DNA from: Dictyobacter kobayashii
GTDB taxonomy: Bacteria > Chloroflexota > Ktedonobacteria > Ktedonobacterales > Ktedonobacteraceae
Assembly (NCBI RefSeq): GCF_003967555.1
Contig: NZ_BIFS01000001.1
Coordinates: forward strand, 4,402,001-4,466,000
Direction: 5' to 3'
DNA length: 64,000 nucleotides
The translations under genes and the position numbers were made by a program. The notes beneath the pieces were generated by a model. That model worked only from the letters and a program-made list of their open reading frames with translations. It was not told the origin of the DNA and did no database searches. Below are positions 28,002 through 37,253 of the stretch, in pieces. Position 1 is the first letter of the stretch; the number at the start of each line of letters is the position of its first letter.

Positions 28002-28202
28002 TCAGGCACCAATAAAATAGACAATGGCCGTAATGATAGAAGTGATAATAATCCAGAGCATCTGATACCAGTAGAAAAAGGGCATGCCCAGTAAGGGGGG
28101 CTGAAGCGAATTGTAAAAGGGTGGGATGAGCAAGAAAATATAGGGGATGATCAGTAAAAGCAGAGGCCAGCGACGCTTTTTTCTGGCGGGGCGAGTTACC
28201 AT
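28002..28202 (-). CDS. DUF3311 small membrane protein
   Basis: 66 aa, two transmembrane helices (about residues 12-30 and 42-63) separated by YNSLQPPLLGMPFFYWYQ, the DUF3311 signature. The basic N-terminus (RPARKKRRW) suggests it faces the cytosol. Members almost always lie just upstream of an SSS symporter, as here, and are presumed to be accessory subunits. ATG 28202 follows AAGGAG by 8 nt; the frame is open to 28274. Confidence 0.85.
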   Translation of the reverse strand: MVTRPARKKRRWPLLLLIIPYIFLLIPPFYNSLQPPLLGMPFFYWYQMLWIIITSIITAIVYFIGA

Positions 28203-28459
28203 AGATATGCTCCTTTGCGGTGTTTCATGGAAAACCAGCCAGTACGGTGCATTCCTGTCGAGCCTTTGAGTCAATACACAACATTGTGTGAGTAGAAAGA
28301 GTGACAGGATAGAATCCTTTTCTACTCGTTTCCATATATGAGGTGATGAAGTAATAATTCAGATCTAAAACGATCCCCAATGGCACCTCAAGTACCTCTA
28401 CGGCTTATGTTAATCCTACGGTATTTAACACAAATTGTCAATTGAGATTCTGAGCAGCC

Positions 28460-28630
28460 AGGGCTTTTTCATGTTTCTCTTTGGCGCCTGCGGCGCCGTG
28501 TTGGGGGTGTGGAGTGTATTTGGTGGGCGGCGGCGGCCGCCCACCAAATACACTCCACACCTGAAAGATGTACATTGTATCGCTTGCTCATGATCTCCCT
28601 GCGATCTCTGGACGAACATGAAAAAGGCCC
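28460..28630. repeat. MITE-like palindromic element, copy C (inverted)
   Basis: 171 bp in the 477-bp gap 28203-28679, in the opposite orientation to copies A and B. Ends AGGGCTTTTTCATG and CATGAAAAAGGCCC. Central hairpin: 24-bp perfect arms 28507-28530 and 28537-28560 around CGGCGG. The right half carries the reverse of the GTCCAGAGA...GAGCAAGCGAT segment found at the left of copy A. Exact 9-bp direct repeats CTGAGCAGC flank it at 28450-28458 and 28632-28640, one base outside each end. The rest of the gap shows no gene. Confidence 0.87.
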
Positions 28631-28679
28631 GCTGAGCAGCGATAGCGTGGCTATCATACATGCCACTATGCTTTTTTCG

Positions 28680-29639
28680 TTAGCTGCTACACAGTAAGCC
28701 GAGTCCATGTTGGGCCGCCTGGTGGATGATAGTGAGCAGATTTTCTGCATGGCTGGGAAGGATCTCATCAATCATCTTAAATGACTGCGCTTGGTGGAAG
28801 ACAGCATAGTCTGCCTCTACCTTATGCGCATCAGGAGCCTGTGTAAGGCGCAAGCAGCGTGAGAACTGCCAGACTTCATCTGGCGTAAGATATCCTACGA
28901 AATCTTCATAAGGTTCACCCGCTCGATAGCCGAAAGGCAGACAGCGCCGACCACAGGCGAGCAATTCAAAGAGGGCCATGGCCCGCACAGAAATAGTGGC
29001 GAGCCAGCCGCGCAAATGTAAGGTCGCAGGATGGCGCCCAAGTTCTATGCCATGCATAGCCAGTGCCGCTTCTTCTTCCTCATCCTCTTGTTCGTCGGCT
29101 GACCAGTCCTCATCTAATGATTGATCCTGTATTTCCCGAGCCAGTTCATGTAGTCCTGCAGACTCTAACAAAGAAATTATTTCGCTACGGCTTGCCTCTG
29201 TCTCTTCCAGTTTATTCTGTGGTGACGAAATTTCTATTTGCGCATCAGTATGTGGAATTAGAAAACAGGATAGACAATATTCTGCGACAATCGCCCCCCA
29301 GACGGCGCGCAGGGCATCGATATTTTGATACAACTGGGGTGGATGTTTATGCACATAGCTGTCGCTGAGATCTGTGAATGTCTCTGCGCTACAAAGTAGT
29401 GCATATTCGCGTTGGGTTTGCGGTCCCTGTGGTAATTGCTGGACAAAGGTTTGTGCTCGCGACCAGGTGCGCAGTGGCTGCATAGCTGGTGGGAGGAAAT
29501 GTTCTTCGCGAAAACAACGTGTTTGTGTGTAGAGTGTATATATCTGGGATTCGTCTTTCTGAGTTAGCCAGAGCTTAAAGGCAGGCATTACACGTTGGGT
29601 ATATGTTTCCCAGTTGAAACCATAGATGCGCACTGTCAT
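28680..29639 (-). CDS. Hypothetical protein
   Basis: 319 aa, family not recognised. Soluble: no signal peptide or membrane helix. It begins VRIYGFNWETY and contains several Trp and Tyr residues, a Glu/Asp-rich linker (about 160-190) containing DEDWSADEQEDEEEE, and a C-terminal region with LRGWLATISVRAMALFELLACGRRCLPFG. The two folded halves divided by an acidic linker suggest two domains. ATG 29639 has AGAGGA 6 nt upstream; the frame is open to 29654. No informative neighbour. Confidence 0.6.
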   Translation of the reverse strand: MTVRIYGFNWETYTQRVMPAFKLWLTQKDESQIYTLYTQTRCFREEHFLPPAMQPLRTWSRAQTFVQQLPQGPQTQREYALLCSAETFTDLSDSYVHKHPPQLYQNIDALRAVWGAIVAEYCLSCFLIPHTDAQIEISSPQNKLEETEASRSEIISLLESAGLHELAREIQDQSLDEDWSADEQEDEEEEAALAMHGIELGRHPATLHLRGWLATISVRAMALFELLACGRRCLPFGYRAGEPYEDFVGYLTPDEVWQFSRCLRLTQAPDAHKVEADYAVFHQAQSFKMIDEILPSHAENLLTIIHQAAQHGLGLLCSS

Positions 29640-29800
29640 AACATCCTCTTCCACCTAACGATATTGTCACTTCTGTGTTTCTTCTTCTTATCGTACTCAT
29701 ATTTTCTGGAAACTCCAAATGTGGTAGTCCGAGAGTACTTTTTTTCTTTTTTCTATTCTCAATAGTGGTTGTTTCCCAATCATGGGAAGTGTGTCTTACC

Positions 29801-29931
29801 CTTTATGAGTCATCCCGGATTTTTCAAAAATCCGAAAAACGGGTTTCGCGCTCCCAATGCTGGGGGTGCAGAGAAGACCCTGCACCCCCAGCATTGGGAA
29901 CTTTTTCAAAAGTTAGGGATGACTCATAAAG
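29801..29931. repeat. Nested palindrome, 131 bp
   Basis: In the 337-bp gap 29640-29976. Outer perfect inverted repeat of 16 bp (CTTTATGAGTCATCCC at 29801-29816 with 29916-29931), then CGGATTTTT/AAAAATCCG (9-bp arms, 29816-29834), then an inner perfect 20-bp inverted repeat at 29852-29871 and 29880-29899 with an 8-nt loop. The sequence does not resemble the A/B/C element family. No coding potential seen in the gap. Confidence 0.85.
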
Positions 29932-29964
29932 AGCGCCACAAGATCCTAGAGATAATGAGAAGCA

Positions 29965-29997
29965 GAAGACTCTTTCCTAGGAAAGGAAAGAGTCTTC
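29965..29997 (-). terminator. Hairpin at the 3' end of the Thr-Pro-rich gene
   Basis: Perfect 14-bp stem 29965-29978 / 29984-29997 with a 5-nt loop, overlapping the last codons of the minus-strand gene that ends at 29977. Confidence 0.65.
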
Positions 29998-31290
29998 ATC
30001 CGCATTATTTGTAGCAGAGGGTTCTGGATTGGGGAGCGCATACAGCCCCATTTGCGCCTGGCGCATAATCGTTTCTAGCACCGGATCATCCTGAATATTA
30101 GGAGCAATGAGAGGCGAAAATGCCAGAGCGCCCGGGCTCGCCGCTGGCGTTTGCCAGAACATACCCTTGCCCTCATCATCTTTTGGCAATACCTGTGATA
30201 GATCAAGGTTATCCAGTGGAAGGGGGCTCATATCACTTGTACTGATAGGGTTTTTCTGCGTCGACCCGGCGATTTGTTCAGGAAGTGAAGTGGTAATTGG
30301 TTTCAAGTCGCTGGGCATATATATATTATTGATATTCTCAGCTGGCTGTGCAATAGCCTGTTGTGGACCAGTGAATAGCGGGGGCGTTGGCGGAATAGCT
30401 TTCTGCGGGCCGCTGGCCATCCCGATAGCTCGTTGTGGGCCAGTGAAAGATGGTGGTGTTGGTGTGACAGCTCTATGAGAACCTGTCGGCATCGGAATCG
30501 CTGGCCCGGCAGGCTGAACTGGCAAACCACTGGCAAAGGCCACTTGTTGCTCCATTCTTGGAATGGCAAATGTGGCATCTGGATCTCTCTGATTGAGCCA
30601 GGGAGCTGGTTGCGCCGTTTGCATTGGTACGCGTGCATATGCGGGCTGTTTTGATTTCTGTTTGCGTAAAAATATAAAGCATGTCAGCCCACCGATAAGC
30701 AACAGAAAAACGGAACCAATGGCTACTGGTACAATAGTGGTGCCAACAGCGCTGCCTTCTTTCTGCCCTTGATTTCCTGCTCCTGTAGCTGTACTGGCTA
30801 CTGCTGTGGCAGTCGGCGTGACCGCCCCTGGCGTGGAGATTACAGCCGTTGGTGTAGCTTTGGGTTTGGCCGTTTTTGTTGGTGTTGTGGGTGGAAGAGC
30901 ACCTCCATTATTTACAGGCGGCTGATTCTGCGCTGGTATCGTTGGAACAGCCGTTGCGACTGGCTTCTGTGTCGGTTGGGGGGTGGGTATGGCTGTAGGA
31001 ACTGGTGTTGGTGTAGGAGGAGTGGGCGTATCGGTTGGTGTAGGAGTAGGCGTATCGGTTGGCGTAGGAGTGGGTGTATCAGTTGCTACGGGAGTGGATG
31101 TATCTGCTGGTGTTAGCGTATCTCCAGCGGTAGTGGAAGTTGATGTGAGTGCATATATCTGATCAACTTGAGCCGCATGTGCGTGTACCGCGACAATAAT
31201 CATATTTAAGCCTATAAAAATGCCAAAGATACCATAAATTATCGCCGCTTTGTATTTGGTTGGAGCTTTTTTCTTCATATTTTTGTTCAC
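29977..31290 (-). CDS. Thr-Pro-rich membrane protein
   Basis: Single-pass surface protein, not assigned to a family. A basic start (KKKAPTKYK) and hydrophobic stretch form a signal peptide ending near AHAAQ. A long Thr/Pro/Ala region (about residues 45-165) has tandem TDTPTPTP units, as in cell-wall-spanning stalks. A second hydrophobic segment at about 190-215 (VPVAIGSVFLLLIGGLTCFIF) is followed by KQKSKQ, so the C-terminal 220 residues, Pro/Gln-rich with repeated GPQ(K/R)AI motifs, are probably cytosolic. The GTG at 31290 is preferred (GGGAG 9 nt upstream); ATG 31278 is the alternative. Confidence 0.7.
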   Translation of the reverse strand: MNKNMKKKAPTKYKAAIIYGIFGIFIGLNMIIVAVHAHAAQVDQIYALTSTSTTAGDTLTPADTSTPVATDTPTPTPTDTPTPTPTDTPTPPTPTPVPTAIPTPQPTQKPVATAVPTIPAQNQPPVNNGGALPPTTPTKTAKPKATPTAVISTPGAVTPTATAVASTATGAGNQGQKEGSAVGTTIVPVAIGSVFLLLIGGLTCFIFLRKQKSKQPAYARVPMQTAQPAPWLNQRDPDATFAIPRMEQQVAFASGLPVQPAGPAIPMPTGSHRAVTPTPPSFTGPQRAIGMASGPQKAIPPTPPLFTGPQQAIAQPAENINNIYMPSDLKPITTSLPEQIAGSTQKNPISTSDMSPLPLDNLDLSQVLPKDDEGKGMFWQTPAASPGALAFSPLIAPNIQDDPVLETIMRQAQMGLYALPNPEPSATNNADEDSFLS

Positions 31291-31661
31291 TTCATCAATC
31301 TCCCAGCAGATTTGTTTCTGTCTATTGAGCTTACCTCTCCTCTCTAACATCCTTGTGAAGGAGTGGAGTAATAGGGAGCTTTTTTATTGATAAACCTTAC
31401 AGGTCGAGTCAAGTGTAGATGGCCGCCGTCTATATCGTCAAGCGGTCAGAAAAATGTACTATTTATATGTCAATTCGTGAGAGGCTAATCCGCGACTTCC
31501 ATACCTGCTGCGCTTGAAAAAAGCGTTCTTCACCACAGGTAACTTGCCCTATATCTTTTGTTTCTTGCTGCTTTATTGTGTAACAAGCGGATATTTTTAA
31601 CGTAGTATTAAATGAGATATTACTGCACGTTTAGCTGCCTACCTGTAGAAGGAGTACCATT
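31291..31661. other. Divergent intergenic region, no gene seen
   Basis: Separates the Thr-Pro-rich gene from the HD-GYP gene. AT-rich with no convincing promoter, hairpin or RNA gene; GAAGGAG just before 31662 is the ribosome-binding site of the HD-GYP gene. Confidence 0.5.
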
Positions 31662-32483
31662 ATGCTCATCAATGGCACGGCTACTTTGCGCTGCAAGGAC
31701 TTTCTGCGCCAGGAAATCGCGCACACACTGGAATGTTATGGGCATCTTCCCATCCCTAGAATCTTTGAAGTTACCTCAATGGAGAATCTTGCTTATCGAC
31801 TGTATGCTATTGAAGTCGCGATTGCCGATACGCTCTCTCAGTGGTGTGATCAAGAGACCTGTATGCATACCCTCCGCCTGGTTAATCTGGCCGAGGCTGT
31901 TGGCAGGCAGCTACAACTTTCAGATCATGCTCTCATTATCTTGCGACTCTCAGCGTTGTTGCACGATATTGGGAAGGTAGCGATTCCAGCAGAGATATTG
32001 CAAAAGCGAGGCCCACTCAATGATGCTGAACGAACCCTGATACGCTTGCATCCTCAGATGGGGTGGGTGATATTAGAAGGAACTGGTGAGCTCTTCGATC
32101 ATGTCGCTCCGATTATAGTTGCGCACCATGAAGCATGGGATGGCAGCGGCTATCCGTTTGGCCTGATCGGTACTGCTATCCCTTATTTAGCCCGTATTCT
32201 CGCTGTGGTTGACTCTTATGACGCGATGGTTTCATATAGAGTATACGGAGAGCCGCTGCCTATATTGAGTGCATGTCTAGAGCTAATAGATTGTGCTGGC
32301 CGTCAATATGATCCTCAAATTGTAGTTGCTTTTCTTAAAGTGTTGATTGGTGAAAGAGGAATACAACTGCATTCGTGTTTTGCTTCTAGGCGAAATCTCG
32401 CAATAAATGGACTTGAACCGGTTGACGAAGGGTGCGCAAAGCCTTTACTTCAATCTGTCGAATACGCTCGCGAGTTAGCTTGA
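31662..32483 (+). CDS. HD-GYP domain protein
   Basis: Probable cyclic-di-GMP phosphodiesterase or related HD-GYP hydrolase, 273 aa. The HD motif [11 protein letters not shown], the following HPQMGW and the GYP motif [11 protein letters not shown] are present, as is the closing [11 protein letters not shown]. No receiver or membrane sensor is attached; the first 60 residues are not assigned. ATG has GAAGGAG 8 nt upstream. The last 98 bp overlap the end of the convergent sigma gene, and the C-terminal 30 residues look unlike the family, so the true stop might lie earlier if a base is missing. Confidence 0.88.
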   Translation: MLINGTATLRCKDFLRQEIAHTLECYGHLPIPRIFEVTSMENLAYRLYAIEVAIADTLSQWCDQETCMHTLRLVNLAEAVGRQLQLSDHALIILRLSALLHDIGKVAIPAEILQKRGPLNDAERTLIRLHPQMGWVILEGTGELFDHVAPIIVAHHEAWDGSGYPFGLIGTAIPYLARILAVVDSYDAMVSYRVYGEPLPILSACLELIDCAGRQYDPQIVVAFLKVLIGERGIQLHSCFASRRNLAINGLEPVDEGCAKPLLQSVEYARELA

Positions 32484-33567
32484 AGTAGGTGCTGAGTTCT
32501 TCCAGGGTATGGCAATAGCCATCCTGTAATCCATAACGTAATTCAATAACCTGTCTTTCTCTCTGGCTCAGGGTCTCCAGGGCACGTGAGATGTGATCAC
32601 GTAGTACCTGGTGTGTAACGACATCCGCGGGAGCTGCCGCGTGCGTATCTTCGATAATATCGGCCAGGTGATACTGCTCATCATCGCTTAAGGGTGCATC
32701 CAATGATATAGGGGCTTCGGCCATACTTTGAAGTTCAACAATTCTTTCCTTAGAAAGATGAATCGCATTGGCTATTTCTTCTGGGAATGGATCTCGTCCA
32801 AGATCCTGGTAGAGTTGACGTGTTATTCTCTTCATCTTATAAATGAGCTCAACAACATGTACTGGAATATGGATGGTGCGTGTATGTTCTGCGACTGCAC
32901 GGCTGATGGCCTGGCGAATCCACCAGGTTGCATAGGTGCTAAAGCGAAAGCCACGCACAGGATCAAATTTTTGAGCTGCTCGAATCAGGCCGAGATTGCC
33001 TTCCTGGATCAAATCAAGCAATGAAACGCCATGATTATTGTAGCGTTTAGCAATACTTACCACGAGGCGGAGATTGGCTTCTACCAGGTGTTGTTGGGCT
33101 TTGATATCGCCGGTAATGATACGCTGTGCCAGCTGCATTTCTTGCTCTGCTGAAAGCAGCGGATAACGACCAATCTCAGCCAGGTATTGCCTAATAGCGT
33201 TTTCCGCCTCTAGATCGCCACCTTCTACCTCCTCTTCCTCTTCTTCATTCAGGTACTCGTCTGCATCTTCATAGCGTAACTCTACATATGTCGAAGAATT
33301 TTTTCCTTTTTTGGGGGCGTTTTCTTGTTTACTTGATACTGATGTAGATTGTTTTCCCTCATTCCGTGTCGGTGTATAATATACTGTATCATCACTTTGT
33401 ATATCTGCGATACTTCTTCTTTTTTTGTGGGCAATTGTGCCTGGATGAGCCGTTGCTATCCTCTCCCTATCATTTGCTGAAATGTCAGCTCTTCCAGTTT
33501 TTATATACTGTTGGATCTCTACCGGAACTATCTCAATTGTTTGCATTGGATTGGTCATGGCTACCAT
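32386..33567 (-). CDS. Sigma-70 family RNA polymerase sigma factor (RpoD/SigA type)
   Basis: 393 aa. It has an acidic N-terminal extension ([13 protein letters not shown]), region 1.2 ([16 protein letters not shown]), region 2 with [26 protein letters not shown] and [14 protein letters not shown], region 3, and region 4.2 [18 protein letters not shown]. The lack of a full region 1.1 and the divergent region 4 ([11 protein letters not shown]) suggest a SigA-like paralogue rather than the housekeeping factor itself, but this is not certain. AGGAGGAG precedes the start. Tail-to-tail overlap of 98 bp with the HD-GYP gene. Confidence 0.93.
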   Translation of the reverse strand: MVAMTNPMQTIEIVPVEIQQYIKTGRADISANDRERIATAHPGTIAHKKRRSIADIQSDDTVYYTPTRNEGKQSTSVSSKQENAPKKGKNSSTYVELRYEDADEYLNEEEEEEVEGGDLEAENAIRQYLAEIGRYPLLSAEQEMQLAQRIITGDIKAQQHLVEANLRLVVSIAKRYNNHGVSLLDLIQEGNLGLIRAAQKFDPVRGFRFSTYATWWIRQAISRAVAEHTRTIHIPVHVVELIYKMKRITRQLYQDLGRDPFPEEIANAIHLSKERIVELQSMAEAPISLDAPLSDDEQYHLADIIEDTHAAAPADVVTHQVLRDHISRALETLSQRERQVIELRYGLQDGYCHTLEELSTYFKLTRERIRQIEVKALRTLRQPVQVHLLRDFA

Positions 33568-34105
33568 ATACCTACTCCTCCTTATACCTCAAATCCCATT
33601 CCACAATTTGGTAACCGGAGATCTGTGATGTTTTGAATACCACTGCATCACAGGTCCGTAGAAATTTGTAAGCTTTGTAAACTTTGTAAAATTTTTACGG
33701 ATATATCCCCCCTGTATATTACTTGTGCAAGATATGTGCCAATATAGAGGTGTAGGGATGTATCTGCTCTCTATCTGGTTTTAGAAGGTGAGAATGAAGC
33801 CAGATCTGATTGTGCCTCTTCCTTTTCTCGCTCTCGATTGGAAAAAATTTCCAATTGCTGCGTATTTTTCCTCACTCAATAGATAGCAGAAATATTGGGA
33901 GTTGCTAGCTGATGATGGTCACCATCTGGTAGAGCGCAATACAGGCGAAAAATGATGCGGTGACCGTTTATTTGCATGAAGCAGTGGATAAGGTAGGTCA
34001 AGTACCCCTTGCCTGAAGTCAGGGGGTATCTGTGCGATTGAAAATCATGAAGAAGCTATAACTCGGCCTTAAGTGTATGTTCTCCTCTGATCTGAATAGG
34101 AAGCA
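33568..34105. other. Divergent intergenic region, 538 bp
   Basis: Lies between the sigma gene and the gene at 34106. It shows CTTTGTAAA twice near 33670-33690, a small GTAAAATTTTTAC hairpin and a CCCCCC run near 33708. No gene, RNA or clear promoter could be assigned. Confidence 0.5.
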
Positions 34106-34747
34106 ATGGATATGGTGAAGTCAGTTTATCCAGCGAATAAAGAATTACATGCGTATGGTGGTCATTTTTTAGTTGGAGGATATAGTCCGGCTCGCCGATC
34201 TCCGTCGTTGCCTGCGATTCCTGCGCGGGCCTCAGCGCATCCTGCCGACGTGATTAAGGTTCGTCCACGTTATCCACGTCTGTCTGCTGAGTTGGAACAG
34301 GAAGATGTTACACGTATTCCGACGATGCCCCAATCGAGAGCTATCTGGCAATTTGAAACGCCCCGCTTTGCTGCTGAGAGTAGCCTTGCCTCTTTGACAC
34401 TGGCTATTACTGATGCAACTTTAATGGCTATCCCGGCTATCCCAGGACATACTGTGGTCCAGCGGCAAAAAAGCACCGAGCCATTGCAAGAGCAGAAAAA
34501 TTCTATTATTGTGCGCCTGCAGGAACATGATATTGCGGATGTTGATACTGTTCCTCCTTTGATCTCCTATCCCTTAGAAAAGCATGCAGCCAGGGTTCAT
34601 CCTATTGAGAGTATACGCTGGTGGTTGATCCAGCCGGGACGTTTAGAATTTTTGCTCTGGCTGCTGGGAACAACGCTCCTGGTCGGGCTGACTGTATTGT
34701 TTGTGTTATTTGTCCTTTCAAGTCTGGGCTATATCGCTATTCACTAA
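34106..34747 (+). CDS. Tail-anchored membrane protein, unknown
   Basis: 213 aa. Residues 1-175 are polar, Pro/Ala/Arg-rich and probably disordered; a single strong hydrophobic segment (about 178-208, LEFLLWLLGTT...) ends 5 residues before the C-terminus. No family recognised. The start has AGGA upstream; a second ATG lies at 34112. A very strong terminator follows, so it is a single-gene unit. Confidence 0.65.
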   Translation: MDMVKSVYPANKELHAYGGHFLVGGYSPARRSPSLPAIPARASAHPADVIKVRPRYPRLSAELEQEDVTRIPTMPQSRAIWQFETPRFAAESSLASLTLAITDATLMAIPAIPGHTVVQRQKSTEPLQEQKNSIIVRLQEHDIADVDTVPPLISYPLEKHAARVHPIESIRWWLIQPGRLEFLLWLLGTTLLVGLTVLFVLFVLSSLGYIAIH

Positions 34748-34760
34748 ATCCTTAGCCATG

Positions 34761-34810
34761 TAGAAAAGGACCTGGCATGTCTATGTCAAAACATGCCAGG
34801 TCCTTTTCTA
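34761..34810 (+). terminator. Strong hairpin terminator
   Basis: Perfect 20-bp stem, 34761-34780 with 34791-34800 and 34801-34810, 10-nt loop, with T-rich end. It closes the unit at 34106. Confidence 0.85.
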
Positions 34811-34985
34811 TGCTTTTGTATCATAACATTGATACGTCCGGATCTTGTGGCGTAAACCTCTGGCATTGATAATTACATACAGATATATCCCTTGCAAAGT
34901 ATATTGATTTTGCTGGATACCAGTTATGGGACATTATGCTTTATTGCAAGTTATACATTGATTTGTGTGGGTAGAGAGGTGAAAA

Positions 34986-36830
34986 ATGGGACGCCGAAAA
35001 ATATGGGTATACGGACTTATATCGTTTGTGATAGCGTTGATGAGTGCTATGTTGACGATTGGTGCGTATATCTTGCCTGTAGAGGCAGCAACCCCCGCTG
35101 CGACTGATTTTTCCGTGCAAGCAGGTACAGATCCCTGGGGAACGGCTTTTGATCAAACTGGACATATATGGGTGGCACTACCAGGTTGTGATCCAACACC
35201 AACCTGTAGTACGGCAACCCCGCCAGGAAAGATTAATGTATATGATACAAAGACAGATGCGCTATTGCATTCATATACCCTTCCTGCAAATTATGCGCAG
35301 GCTTTATTCCTGGCCGTAGATGCGCAGGGGAATGTCTGGTTTCCGATGCCACTGGCTAATGCTATAGGCGTACTGCATCCACAGACAGGTTTATATCAGC
35401 AATGGCAGGTTCCTACGGCGGGTGCGGGGCCATGGGATGTGGCTATTGATACGCAGGGCAAAGTCTGGTTTACCGAGCACTATAGCAATAAAATTGGCTC
35501 TTTTGATCCGAAGACTCAGAAATTTACTGAGGTTGCCACGCCGGCTGTAAACAGTGTGCCCTATGGTATTACCGTAGATGCTGCCAATAATATCTGGTTT
35601 ACAGAAAATAATGATGCAGTCGGTTTGATCGGGGAATATACCGCGCATGGTCAGCTGCTAGAATACAAAGTTCGCGCGACACCCGCCAGTGGCCTGACGC
35701 CCCATTTGATCGCGGTTGATCCGGCTGGCAACATCTGGTGGTCTGAAGGTTTTGCGGGCATGATTGGGCGCTTACGGGTCAGTGTAGCTCAGCCTGGGAC
35801 AAATAATGGCATAACTGAATATGTATATCCGCGCACCTGCCAGGTTTGTGGTGTCCATACCTCCGGCATCAGTGTTGATCATAACGGTGTGGTCTGGTTT
35901 GCCGATTCATTGCAAAACACGATTGGCTCATTTCCGAGTACCGGTACAGGCTCTTTTACCCTTTATAATTCGCCAACGGCAAATAGCCATGTCCATGATG
36001 GCGTGAATGTGGATCCACAGGATACCATCTGGTTTACAGAAGAGTTTGGTAATAACCTGGGGTATATCTCCCAGACGGTGCCTCAGCCGCCCGTGCCAGT
36101 GAATGATCCTGTGCCAACAAAGACACCTCCTGTTACAAATCCTGGTGAACCACCAGCCAGCCCCACCCCAACTGGTGGTCATATTCATCCTACACCTGTC
36201 CCTCCAACAGGGCCTTCCGGATCGGGATCAGGATCGAAAGATCATGTACCACCGATCCCTACCCGTATCATTGCTGAGGATACGTTTCAGCATCACAACC
36301 AACTGTTCTGGGGCCGTGCTTCTGATGGGCATGCCTGGGCCGGTGATGCGAATACCTCAAATACATTTTCTATGTTTGCTCAACGTGGCATAGTTTCACA
36401 TGGTGGCACCAACTATTCCGCTGTTCTGGGTCCGCGTCTCGCAGATGCCGAGGTGGTTTTTTCAGGTAGCATCAGCAACTTTAAGGATACCAACCTGGGA
36501 GCTGTGTTACGCTGGTCGGATGGCAATGATTGGTATAAGGCGTATATCGATGGTAATAACCTGGTTGTGCAAAAGAAAGTACATGGTGTCGCGACAATTT
36601 TAGGCCGTTATATGTTCATCGCCAGCGCCCACCATACATATACGCTGCGTTTTCGTATCGATGGCAATATATTGCAGGCTCGAGTGTGGTCCACGGGTAG
36701 CCCTGAACCATTCCACTGGTTTGTGACTACCACTGATAACACCTTCCATAGTGGCTTTTGCGGCCTGCGGATGTTGATCCAAAATGGCGCTGTGGCAAAT
36801 ATTACCTCATTTAAGGCCCTGGCTGAATAA
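34986..36830 (+). CDS. Secreted Vgb-like beta-propeller with C-terminal lectin-like domain
   Basis: 614 aa, exported: signal peptide with hydrophobic core at about 8-27 ending near VEA. Residues 45-370 form a propeller of the virginiamycin B lyase/SMP-30 type, with repeated blades such as DPWGTAFDQTGHIWVA, GPWDVAIDTQGKVWFTE and DGVNVDPQDTIWFTE. A Pro/Thr/Gly/Ser linker (about 375-425) leads to a C-terminal beta-sandwich domain (EDTFQHHNQLFWGRAS, RFRIDGNILQARVW) resembling concanavalin-like folds. Streptogramin lyase activity should not be assumed: such propellers are often of unknown function. AGAGGTG precedes the ATG. Confidence 0.8.
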   Translation: MGRRKIWVYGLISFVIALMSAMLTIGAYILPVEAATPAATDFSVQAGTDPWGTAFDQTGHIWVALPGCDPTPTCSTATPPGKINVYDTKTDALLHSYTLPANYAQALFLAVDAQGNVWFPMPLANAIGVLHPQTGLYQQWQVPTAGAGPWDVAIDTQGKVWFTEHYSNKIGSFDPKTQKFTEVATPAVNSVPYGITVDAANNIWFTENNDAVGLIGEYTAHGQLLEYKVRATPASGLTPHLIAVDPAGNIWWSEGFAGMIGRLRVSVAQPGTNNGITEYVYPRTCQVCGVHTSGISVDHNGVVWFADSLQNTIGSFPSTGTGSFTLYNSPTANSHVHDGVNVDPQDTIWFTEEFGNNLGYISQTVPQPPVPVNDPVPTKTPPVTNPGEPPASPTPTGGHIHPTPVPPTGPSGSGSGSKDHVPPIPTRIIAEDTFQHHNQLFWGRASDGHAWAGDANTSNTFSMFAQRGIVSHGGTNYSAVLGPRLADAEVVFSGSISNFKDTNLGAVLRWSDGNDWYKAYIDGNNLVVQKKVHGVATILGRYMFIASAHHTYTLRFRIDGNILQARVWSTGSPEPFHWFVTTTDNTFHSGFCGLRMLIQNGAVANITSFKALAE

Positions 36831-36865
36831 TAAGACTGACCGGATAGATAGTAAAGTTTAGTCCC

Positions 36866-36903
36866 TTTACCAGGTATATCTCACGAGTAATATACCTGGT
36901 AAA
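36866..36903 (+). terminator. Hairpin terminator after propeller gene
   Basis: Perfect 14-bp stem TTTACCAGGTATAT / ATATACCTGGTAAA, 36866-36879 with 36890-36903, 10-nt loop. Confidence 0.75.
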
Positions 36904-37253
36904 GCCATATTTAGTTAGTGTTGCCGACCGCTTAATTATTACGGGCAGGATAGGATATTTTCTATGGCGTATATCGGCGCCAGCTAGTTTTGCTAGATCA
37001 TACACAGTCTCTTTATACATGAGTGGTTTTTAAATTCCTGAAGCGAGTAGGATGTTTAAAGCGTTCTTTGTCATAGGGTATAGAGCAGACCTGCCTGAGA
37101 ATTACTGTTGAGTAAGCAGATACGTTACATGAGCGCTGTGCATATCTGGGGAGTGATCTCGACGCCTCTAGTCCAACGTGGTACAATTTCTTGCATTGGT
37201 GCTCGCCCAGGAAGGGTGTGCTTATTACTCCCATAAAAGGAGAGCGAACGCTT
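36904..37253. other. Intergenic region, no gene seen
   Basis: 350 bp between the propeller terminator and the HEAT-like gene. Nothing recognisable except AAGGAGAG before 37254. Confidence 0.45.

Noticed and set aside
34986-36830. Antibiotic resistance call (virginiamycin B lyase) for the propeller protein
   Set aside because: The propeller fold alone does not prove streptogramin lyase activity; the protein is secreted and carries an extra lectin-like domain.
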